Source: Paraburkholderia gardini (GTDB taxonomy: Bacteria > Pseudomonadota > Gammaproteobacteria > Burkholderiales > Burkholderiaceae). From it: a stretch of DNA of 64,000 nucleotides. The stretch is taken from NCBI RefSeq assembly GCF_907164575.1, contig NZ_CAJQYY010000013.1, positions 90,938-154,937 of the forward strand. The letters run 5' to 3'. Positions 27,113 through 34,348 of this stretch are shown here, piece by piece. The notes under the pieces were generated by a model. The model was not told the DNA's origin. It made no database searches and was given only the letters and a program-made list of their open reading frames with translations. The stretch's first letter is position 1. Each line of letters begins with the position of its first letter. Position numbers and translations under genes: made by a program.

Positions 27113-28312
27113 CTACTCGCGGCGTTCTCCCACAAGAGCAAGGCTGCGATAGACGAGCCACGGCCCGACAAGCTGCAGCACGACAATCGAACACATCACG
27201 ACGGCACGTAGCTGCGGATCGAAATTCGGATACAGGTCGTAGGTATCGTCGACGAGCAGATACGCGAGCGCGGACATCGGCGAAAGCGATAGCCCGAGCG
27301 CCACGCCCTGCTTCCAGTTCAGGCCGCTCGGCTTCGCGAACGCGAGCACGCCGACCAGCTTGCCGACCAGACGCGCAACAATCAGGCCCAGTGCCGCGAC
27401 ACCGCCGAGCGCGATGTCTTTCCATTCGAACGACGTCAACGTCAGCACGAACAGGATCACGGTCAGGAGCCACCCGGCCGTGCCGAAATGCTGCGGCCAC
27501 AATTGCGGGCGGGCTTCCAGATTCTTCACGATGATGCCCGCAGCCAGCAGACTCAGGATCGTCGACAGCTTGAACAGATGCGCAATTGCGATCGCGAGCA
27601 GCACCAGACCGAACAATGCGACGAACGAATGTTCATCCTGCATGTTCATGCGTCGATAGAAGAAATTGCACGCGCGCGCGAGCGCGAACGCCAGAACAAA
27701 CGAGCCAATCAGCAGGTAAAGCGGTTGCAGGATCGTGGCGAGCGCGTTGCCGTACACCTCCTGATGCAGCCAGCTCGACGCGAGCTTTTCGATCACCACC
27801 GCATACATGCTGTTGAGCGCGGTCAACGTCATCAGACGTTGCGTCACCTGCCCTTCGGCACGCAGTTCGGTTTTCAGCTGGATCACCATCGCGGGCGACG
27901 TGGCCATCGCGATCGCCGCGAGCACCATCGCGACCATCGTCGGCACCTGGAGGAACAGCAGCACGGCGAGGACGAGCGCGAACGTGAGCGTCGACTCGGC
28001 GATGCTCGAGAGAATCAGCCACGGGTTGCGGCGAATCCAGCGCAGATCGAGACGGCTGCCGAGCTCGAACAGCAGGAGGCCGAGCGCGACATCGAGCAGT
28101 GGACGCGCCGTGCCGGAACTGGCGTCGATCACACCGAAGCCAGCCGATCCGGCAATCAGGCCGATCACGGCATAGCCGGAGATACGCGGCAAATGCCATG
28201 CGCGATAGCAGAGTTCTCCGCACAGACCGGCCGCAAGCAGCGCGAGACCGGCCCAGAAGATCGCGTCGGGCGCAAACGGCAGGGTCGGGAAAAATGAAAA
28301 CGCCGACTTCAT
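27113..28312 (-). CDS. Cation:proton antiporter, CPA2/Kef-type membrane domain
   Basis: A 399-residue inner-membrane protein with about 12 hydrophobic segments of the Na+/H+ exchanger (CPA2) fold. Landmarks include DVALGLLLFELGSRLDLRW near residue 75 and the AIAMATSPAMVIQL segment. It lacks the C-terminal KTN/RCK domain through which KefB/KefC respond to glutathione adducts, so glutathione gating is not supported despite the neighbouring glutamate-cysteine-ligase-like gene. Ion selectivity (K+ or Na+) is not determinable. The start at 28312 faces origin-like region B, which must hold its promoter. Confidence 0.9.
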   Translation of the reverse strand: MKSAFSFFPTLPFAPDAIFWAGLALLAAGLCGELCYRAWHLPRISGYAVIGLIAGSAGFGVIDASSGTARPLLDVALGLLLFELGSRLDLRWIRRNPWLILSSIAESTLTFALVLAVLLFLQVPTMVAMVLAAIAMATSPAMVIQLKTELRAEGQVTQRLMTLTALNSMYAVVIEKLASSWLHQEVYGNALATILQPLYLLIGSFVLAFALARACNFFYRRMNMQDEHSFVALFGLVLLAIAIAHLFKLSTILSLLAAGIIVKNLEARPQLWPQHFGTAGWLLTVILFVLTLTSFEWKDIALGGVAALGLIVARLVGKLVGVLAFAKPSGLNWKQGVALGLSLSPMSALAYLLVDDTYDLYPNFDPQLRAVVMCSIVVLQLVGPWLVYRSLALVGERRE

Positions 28313-28409
28313 CGTGGTGGCTTCTCCTTTGCAGTAACAACCATGCGGCGAGAACCGGCAAACGTCCCGGTGACGGAGTGAACGCGGCTCGCACTGGTGG
28401 TCGCGATCG

Positions 28410-28445
28410 CGTTCGTTATCGATATGACGTTCGTTATCGATATGG
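28410..28445. repeat. Tandem 18-bp repeat with ATCGAT core
   Basis: Two directly adjacent 18-bp units (28410-28427 and 28428-28445) differ at one base. Each contains CGTTATCGATATG with the palindrome ATCGAT. They lie about 100-135 bases upstream of the antiporter start. They could be paired operator sites or origin iterons. Confidence 0.8.
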
Positions 28446-29190
28446 CGCTGCGCCGACGGGCGTTGCAGATTGTCGATCGGGTAAAAACTGAGGCGGTTGC
28501 GCGAAGACCGATTGACTGCGGACGGCGAAGCCCGCGTGTGTATTCAGGCAGCTTGCCAGACACATGTGTACGAACGCCGTCGACCTGTGAATCAGATTGT
28601 TGTTGACCGGCAACCGTTCCGTGAATGCGCACCCTGGATGGAACGAGGCGTGCGCATGAAGAACGGCGATTGTGCCACAGGTTTTTCTGAGTTGACCGAA
28701 AAGGCCCTAACGTGAAGGCAAAGCGGTAAAACGTACGTTAACTTTATGAAGACAGGAAAAAACGACCGTTTTGAGGACTCGTCCGCGTATAGCGTGAGGC
28801 GTTTCCGGGTGAAGTCCGTTGATCGAAATGGTGTGAATGCCTGGACGCCGCCTTTTTGCGTCGAGGCCGTTTTGGGTTTTGCGGTTTCAGGTTTGATCCG
28901 GTGCGAACGCCCAGGCTCCTTTGTTTATATGTTTACCTGTATGTATACGTAGTAACAGTTAACAAAGGCATCGCATTTCTGTGGATAACCTGTGTTTACC
29001 GAAGCAGATCATCACGTTAGAAAACGCATAACCGCACGCACAGCATGTGCGGGTCTCGCGGGCTTCGATGAACAACTTTTCCGATAAAGACGCGCCGCGA
29101 GAGTTGTCCCCTTTACGTCCACATCGGGTCCACATGAGTTGATGCCGCTTTTCTCACGGTTATCCACAGACAGACGTGGATAACTTTTCG
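28446..29190. other. Origin-like intergenic region B (DnaA boxes, AT-rich element)
   Basis: No gene is supported here. Perfect DnaA boxes lie at 28980-28988 (minus orientation) and 29160-29168 (plus orientation), with a one-mismatch box at 29175-29183. The segment 28921-28965 is AT-rich, includes TTTGTTTATATGTTTAC and GTAGTAACAGTTAACAA, and is followed after 13 bases by CTGTGGATAAC. This mirrors region A in inverted orientation. The AT-rich stretch next to the boxes would suit a DNA-unwinding element. The boxes end 18 bases before the mnmC stop codon. Confidence 0.65.
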
Positions 29191-29200
29191 CATGACCATG

Positions 29201-31168
29201 CTATCGAACGGTCCCTTGCCGCAACGCACGAAGCAGAAAACGCGCGGGATCGATGGATTCGGCGAGGTCACGTTCGATTGGCCAGGGCTCACCTTCGATC
29301 TGGGACGCGATCAGTTCCGCTCCCAGCGCAGCCCACACCAGTCCACGCGAGCCATACGCAAATGCGCAGAAAAGACCCGGTGTGCGTGGCAAATCAAGCG
29401 GCCATGCACCGCGAAGACGGTCGGCCTGGTTCGCGGCTTCCGCTTCATCGGCAAGCATGCCGATCATCGGCATGCGGTCCGGCGCCACACATCGAAACGC
29501 GACGCGGCCATCGAGCGCTTCAGCCTTGAGCGGATCGATTGCGTGATGGAGTCCGGGCAGCATCTGCGCGAGGCGCACCAGATTTTCGGCGTGTCCGTTT
29601 GCGCGTAATGAGGTATCGGGATCGTCGAGGTCGTAGGTCGCGCCGGTCAGCGTGAGGCCACTCGCGAGCGGAACCGCGTAACCCTCGCCGATCACGGGCA
29701 GATGCAGTCCCGGCACCGTACCCGACGGCAATACGGTCAGCTGGCCACGCACGCTGTGTGTCGTCGCGTAACGCAGCCCGGCAATGCGAGCGGCATCATG
29801 TGCGTTCGCAACAACGACAACAGGCGCCCGCTCGACGATCCGCCCGCTGTCATCGAACACGTTCCACTGATCGCCGTCCCGTTCGATGCGCGCGACGTTC
29901 ACGCCGAAGCGCCGGTCGAGCAGCGAACCCGCGGCTGCGCATTGCGCAGCGCACAGCGTCGCGGGTTCGATCCAGCCGCCTTCCGGGAAGAACCAGCCGC
30001 CGTTCGCTACGTCCACGTTCGCGAGCCGTCGTGCTTCGTCGCGGGACACCGGCGTGACGTACCCGGACGGCCACGCAAACGAAGCGAGCGATGCCGACAT
30101 CGCACGTGCTTCGTCGTCGTTCCCTGCAAGCTGAAGAAGTCCTGAAGTGCCCCGCGCGAGCGGATGGCCTGCATCGGCGAGTGCCGACCATCGCTGCAAT
30201 GCATAAAGAAAGCCCGCGCGCGTGATGCGCGACGCGACACTGTCATCGCGCGAGAGCATCGGATGAAACACGCCCGCGGGATTGCCAGATGCTTCGCGCG
30301 CGATGCCATCGTGTCGTTCGAGCGAACTCACATGCCAGCCGCGCGCGGTGAGCCGCTCGATCACCGCGCAACCCGCGAGACCGGTGCCGATCACGACCGC
30401 GCGACGTTCAGCGACAGCAAGCGGCATCGGTGGATCATGTCGGCGCACCCGCCAGCGCGGCGCAAAACGTCCAACCAGCATTGCGCGCTTCCAGCCAAAA
30501 CCGTCGACCTTGCGATACTCGAAACCTGTCTGTAAAAGCGCACGTTTCACATCGCCGGAACTGGTGTACGTGGCGAACGTTGCGTCGTCCCCGGCGAGAC
30601 GCGCGAGCTGCCTGAAGAGTTGCGGCGTCCACAGGTCGGGGTTTTTTGCAGGCGCAAAACCATCGAGGTAAAACGCGTCGGCGCGTAACCAGAGCGATGC
30701 AAGCGTAGCGCCCGCCTCGCCGAACACAAGCGTCAGCGTGACGCGACCTTCATCGAATTCGATCCGGTGAGTACCCGGAACCATTGGCGGCCATGCATCG
30801 GCAAGTGTGCGTGCAAGAGAAACGATCGATGGATCGGAAACCGTCGCGTCATACGCGCGATGCAGATCGTCCCTTGAAAAAGGGTGTTTTTCCACCGAAA
30901 CGAAATGCAGCCGTTCGCAACGTAAGGGGTCGGCGCGCCAGGCGGCCCACGTCATCAGGAAGTTGATGCCCATGCCGAAGCCCGTTTCCAGCACCGTGAA
31001 AACGCGTCTTTCCTGCCAGCGTGCGGGCAGATTGTTGCCCTGCAAAAACACGTACCTGGCCTGGGCAAGACCGCCGACCGCGCTGTGATAGATGTCGTCG
31101 TATTGACGTGAGAATGGCGCGCCGTTGTCGCGAAAGGCGAGCGTGGCAGGGATCAGCGGCTCGGTCAT
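29201..31168 (-). CDS. mnmC: tRNA 5-methylaminomethyl-2-thiouridine biosynthesis bifunctional protein
   Basis: A 655-residue two-domain enzyme that completes the mnm5s2U34 modification of certain tRNA anticodons. Residues about 1-245 are the AdoMet-dependent methyltransferase (MnmC2: VLETGFGMGINFLMTW, AFYLDGFAPAKNP). From about residue 260 the FAD oxidase domain (MnmC1) has AVVIGTGLAGCAV and the C-terminal GSRGLVWAALGAE. The start at 31168 is set by family length; the ribosome-binding site is poor. The gene runs toward the origin-like gap, so it would oppose a rightward fork. Confidence 0.94.
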   Translation of the reverse strand: MTEPLIPATLAFRDNGAPFSRQYDDIYHSAVGGLAQARYVFLQGNNLPARWQERRVFTVLETGFGMGINFLMTWAAWRADPLRCERLHFVSVEKHPFSRDDLHRAYDATVSDPSIVSLARTLADAWPPMVPGTHRIEFDEGRVTLTLVFGEAGATLASLWLRADAFYLDGFAPAKNPDLWTPQLFRQLARLAGDDATFATYTSSGDVKRALLQTGFEYRKVDGFGWKRAMLVGRFAPRWRVRRHDPPMPLAVAERRAVVIGTGLAGCAVIERLTARGWHVSSLERHDGIAREASGNPAGVFHPMLSRDDSVASRITRAGFLYALQRWSALADAGHPLARGTSGLLQLAGNDDEARAMSASLASFAWPSGYVTPVSRDEARRLANVDVANGGWFFPEGGWIEPATLCAAQCAAAGSLLDRRFGVNVARIERDGDQWNVFDDSGRIVERAPVVVVANAHDAARIAGLRYATTHSVRGQLTVLPSGTVPGLHLPVIGEGYAVPLASGLTLTGATYDLDDPDTSLRANGHAENLVRLAQMLPGLHHAIDPLKAEALDGRVAFRCVAPDRMPMIGMLADEAEAANQADRLRGAWPLDLPRTPGLFCAFAYGSRGLVWAALGAELIASQIEGEPWPIERDLAESIDPARFLLRALRQGTVR

Positions 31169-31529
31169 GCAGGCAGAAAGAGAACGTCGAGAGTGAGGAA
31201 CAAAGCGTGCTGTAAAGCACTGGAAAGCCCGTGTTACAAGGGTTACCCGCCGATATACCGTCGCTCGGGCGTTGGCAAAAACCAACGCTGGCGCGGTGTT
31301 CAGGCCATCCACGTGAGTGGTTTGATGCGTTCCAGGGGGAAAAAGGCCCAATCCGCGTCCAATCGGAACTCGATCGGGCAAGGAACCGTGTAAATCTTCG
31401 AAACCCTTATCCTGATTGGGTTTGCGCTGCGCTATCATAGCAGGCGCCGCACAGGGAAGCGGCAGCACGGCCGTCGCGTGAAAAGCTTCGCGACGCGTTT
31501 GTCCGGAGCGCTCCGGTCACCGTCGCTGC

Positions 31530-31557
31530 TCGACGGCGCGGCACGCGCACGTATAAT
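31530..31557 (+). promoter_or_regulatory. Predicted sigma-70 promoter of the HU gene
   Basis: A perfect -10 TATAAT (31552-31557) is preceded after 16 bases by TCGACG (31530-31535), four of six matching TTGACA. It lies 49 bases upstream of the HU start, in the 437-base gap between mnmC and HU. The rest of that gap shows no coding sequence. Confidence 0.6.
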
Positions 31558-31605
31558 CGGCGCGTTCGCGCTGTTCGTGTCAACCTAAACCAGAAAGGAA
31601 CCTTA

Positions 31606-31884
31606 ATGAACAAACAGGAACTGATCGACGCCGTCGCAGGTCAGACGGGCGCCAGCAAAGCTCAAACCGGCGAAACGCTGGACACGCTGCTTGAAGTGAT
31701 CAAGAAGGCCGTGTCCAAGGGTGACGCAGTCCAGTTGATCGGCTTTGGCAGCTTTGGTTCGGGCAAGCGCGCAGCACGTACGGGCCGCAACCCGAAGACC
31801 GGCGAAACCATCAAGATTCCGGCCGCCAAGACCGTCAAGTTCACGGCTGGTAAAGCGTTCAAGGACGCAGTCAACAAGCGCTAG
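31606..31884 (+). CDS. hupA: DNA-binding protein HU
   Basis: A 92-residue histone-like protein. It carries [11 protein letters not shown] at the start, [10 protein letters not shown] in the middle, and the beta-arm signature [16 protein letters not shown] with the intercalating proline. HU bends and compacts DNA as a dimer and assists DnaA-dependent origin opening. A ribosome-binding site AAAGGAA precedes it and a strong terminator follows. The alpha/beta naming is uncertain, as most Burkholderiales HU proteins do not split cleanly. Confidence 0.95.
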   Translation: MNKQELIDAVAGQTGASKAQTGETLDTLLEVIKKAVSKGDAVQLIGFGSFGSGKRAARTGRNPKTGETIKIPAAKTVKFTAGKAFKDAVNKR

Positions 31885-31904
31885 GCTTCAAGAGCCTTGT
31901 GTTG

Positions 31905-31930
31905 ACGCCCGCCATCGGCGGGTTTTTTTT
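31905..31930 (+). terminator. Intrinsic terminator of the HU gene
   Basis: The stem CCCGCC/GGCGGG (31908-31913 with 31917-31922) with a 3-base loop is followed by eight T. It lies about 20 bases after the HU stop codon, between HU and the convergent GTPase gene. Confidence 0.92.
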
Positions 31931-31941
31931 CGTCTGCGTTT

Positions 31942-33240
31942 CTAGTGATGGTGGTGGCCATGATCATGATGATGGTCGTGATCGTGATGATCGTGGTCGT
32001 CGTCATCATCGAGATCCCACGCGGGGAACGGATCGGCAAACGCTTTCCACGCTTCCGGACCGGACGCATATTCGTCGTCGTTCAGCAGGCACGCATCGAG
32101 TCTCGCGCGCCATGCGGGTGCATCGATATCGACGCCGATCATCACCAGTTCCTGGCGACGGTCGCCGATGCTGAAGTCGTTGGCATCGCCGTACCAGTCG
32201 GCGGCGATTTCGTTCATCAGTTCATCGTCGCCTTCGGGCCATTCGCCGCGATCCTGCGCGGCCCACCACGTGCCAGCGGGCGCAGGCCGGCATGTGCCAC
32301 CCGCCTGCGAGAGCGTGCCGCCGATCTCGTTGCGCGTGGCCAGCCAGAAAAAGCCCTTGCTGCGCAGCACACCCTTCCATTCTTCATGCAGCAGCGCCCA
32401 CAGACGCGCCGGATGAAACGGACGGCGCGCGCGATAGACGAACGTACTGACGCCGGCATCATCCGCGTTCATGTGCGGTTGCGGATCGTGATCTTCAGTG
32501 AGCGTGACGAGCCAGCCGGCGGAACCCGACGTTGCATCGAAGTCGAAGTGCTGTGTATCGAGCACGTCGGCAGGCGCGACATCGGCGTAATGGCTCACGA
32601 TCTGCACGGCGCCGGGATTGATGTGCGTGAGAATGCGTTGAAGCCGCGCGAGCGCTTCGTCGCTGACGAGATCCGGCTTGTTCACCACCAGCACGTCGCA
32701 GAACTCGACCTGATCGACAAGCAGTTCGACGACCGTGCGATCGTCGTCTTCGGTCGTGACGATGCCCGCTTCGGCCAGTGAACCGGTTCGCGCGAAGTCA
32801 GTCAGAAAACGCGACGCATCGACGATCGTCACAGTTGTGTCGAGCCGTGCGATGCCGGCGAGCGGAGTGTCGTCGTCGTTCTCGCCGTCGCCGAACGTGA
32901 GGCTTTCCGCAATCGACATGGCGGTGGAGGCGCCCGCCGCTTCGACGAGGATCGCATCGAACTGCTGCTCGCCGGCAACGCGTTCGATATCGCCGGGCAG
33001 ATCGTCGCTCGCCGCGATCAACGCGCTACCGTTTTTCAACGCGATTCGTTTTTGCGTCGCGCCGTGCGTCGTTTCGGACGCGCGCACGAGTGTCGCATCG
33101 AGTTCGATCGCGGCGACATCCGCGACGATCACCGCAATGCGCAGGCCAGCCGCGTTCGCGAGGATATGTTCGATGAGCGTGGTCTTGCCCGCGCCCAGAA
33201 AACCGGAGAGCACGGTGACGGGCAGTGGCGACAGGTTCAT
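31942..33240 (-). CDS. COG0523 (CobW/P47K) GTPase lacking the CxCC motif, His-rich tail
   Basis: A 432-residue G3E GTPase related to zinc chaperones such as ZigA/YciC. Walker A GFLGAGKT is at residues 13-20 and NKPD provides the guanine motif; residues about 260-400 form the CobW_C domain. The family metal motif CxCC, normally just after NG, is absent: residues 72-75 read SALI. The usual NEFG/ND segment is also changed (ADVAAIELD at 40-48). In contrast, the last 20 or so residues are a dense Asp/His tail. Metal binding may have shifted to the tail. It is convergent with HU. Confidence 0.88.
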   Translation of the reverse strand: MNLSPLPVTVLSGFLGAGKTTLIEHILANAAGLRIAVIVADVAAIELDATLVRASETTHGATQKRIALKNGSALIAASDDLPGDIERVAGEQQFDAILVEAAGASTAMSIAESLTFGDGENDDDTPLAGIARLDTTVTIVDASRFLTDFARTGSLAEAGIVTTEDDDRTVVELLVDQVEFCDVLVVNKPDLVSDEALARLQRILTHINPGAVQIVSHYADVAPADVLDTQHFDFDATSGSAGWLVTLTEDHDPQPHMNADDAGVSTFVYRARRPFHPARLWALLHEEWKGVLRSKGFFWLATRNEIGGTLSQAGGTCRPAPAGTWWAAQDRGEWPEGDDELMNEIAADWYGDANDFSIGDRRQELVMIGVDIDAPAWRARLDACLLNDDEYASGPEAWKAFADPFPAWDLDDDDDHDHHDHDHHHDHGHHHH

Positions 33241-33458
33241 TGCGGTCAGAAAGCGAGAAGAGAAGAAAGGCGTGCCGGGCGCAAAACCGGGGTGCGGGCG
33301 AGCGGCAGGACGAAGCCGCATTGTGCATCAAACGTCGCGAGGCCGCGCGAATCCGCCGCCCGGCAAGTGCACGCATGGACGCGCGATGCACAACGTCCGG
33401 CAACCGGCCGGCTGGCGTTCGAGGAAGACTGGCAGAAAACCCGCGTGCGGCGAAATGC

Positions 33459-33896
33459 TCAGCGCAGCAGGTTCCACTTCTGGAGAATGGCCGCGATCTG
33501 CTTCGCGTATTGATCGCGTAGCGTCGGCGTTTCCGAATGGTAGGCGCCGACTGCGTTCCACGTATTACCGTATTTGTTCATCTGGCGTCGCAGATGCCAG
33601 GCGGCAATGTAGACATTCTTGCAGGGTTGCATCAGCGTATCGGTAGAAATGCCGTATTGCGACAGCGTCGCGAGATGGACGGAGTTGATCTGCATGATGC
33701 CGTAGTCGGTCGAACCGTTCGCATTCTTGTGCAGGGCGTCGGGCCGGTTGTGCGACTCCTGCCATGCGATCGCACGCAGAATGAGCGGATTGACCTTCTG
33801 GTAACTGGCCGCCTCGTCAAAGCAGTCGGCGCGTGCCGGCGCGGCGGCGAACCACGCGCAGAGCCCGATAGCGACAGTGACGAGAGCTGGTTTCAT
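33459..33896 (-). CDS. Lytic transglycosylase (SLT domain, IagB/VirB1-like)
   Basis: A 145-residue exported muramidase-like enzyme. A signal peptide (residues 1-23, ending PARAD) precedes a compact SLT domain: catalytic Glu in AIAWQESHNRPDA, then NGSTDYGIMQINS and the late AVGAYHS block. Such small transglycosylases open peptidoglycan locally for envelope machines. It is divergent from gspD, so helping the type II secretion channel through the cell wall is an attractive inference. The 217-base gap to the GTPase gene shows nothing notable. Confidence 0.9.
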   Translation of the reverse strand: MKPALVTVAIGLCAWFAAAPARADCFDEAASYQKVNPLILRAIAWQESHNRPDALHKNANGSTDYGIMQINSVHLATLSQYGISTDTLMQPCKNVYIAAWHLRRQMNKYGNTWNAVGAYHSETPTLRDQYAKQIAAILQKWNLLR

Positions 33897-34348
33897 CGGT
33901 CAAGATGACTAAGCAAATAGCGGTGAGGAGACGATGCGATGTCCGTCGTCGCGGCCCGACATCGGGGAAAACCCGTGCCTTTCCGGATGCGTCCATCGCA
34001 TGGAACCGCCCGTATCATACCGGCAGCCTGTGACGGGTCAAGGTTGGCTAACCGACATAAGTCTGCAGATTCCGGAGAGTATGTCTTCGACATTCGACGT
34101 TCGAGGTCGCGCAGAGGCTTTCATGAAGTTGACGAACGCGCGCGTCGATTAGAGGAAACGCACTGCCGGGGGGCTTTTTGTGAGAATGTCGTCATAAAAA
34201 GCTGTTACTGTTCATTTTTTTTCGGGCCTCAGATTGGCGTGCGTCCGGCAGACCGGCAGGCGTCAGGGCGAAGGGGCTGCGCCCGGCCGGCATGTCCACT
34301 GTGCATGACCGTCGGCGACGGCTGTCGTCGGCATTGACATCACATTCC
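33897..34348. promoter_or_regulatory. Divergent promoter gap between lytic transglycosylase and gspD
   Basis: No gene, hairpin terminator or RNA is recognisable in these 452 bases. The stretch 34180-34225 is markedly AT-rich for this genome and probably holds the gsp operon promoter, but no convincing -35/-10 pair can be assigned by eye. Confidence 0.4.

Noticed and set aside
28446..28920. Small genes in the left part of origin-like region B (for example 28746-28952)
   Set aside because: Frames are short, with no ribosome-binding site, no recognisable sequence and AT-rich composition unlike neighbouring genes.
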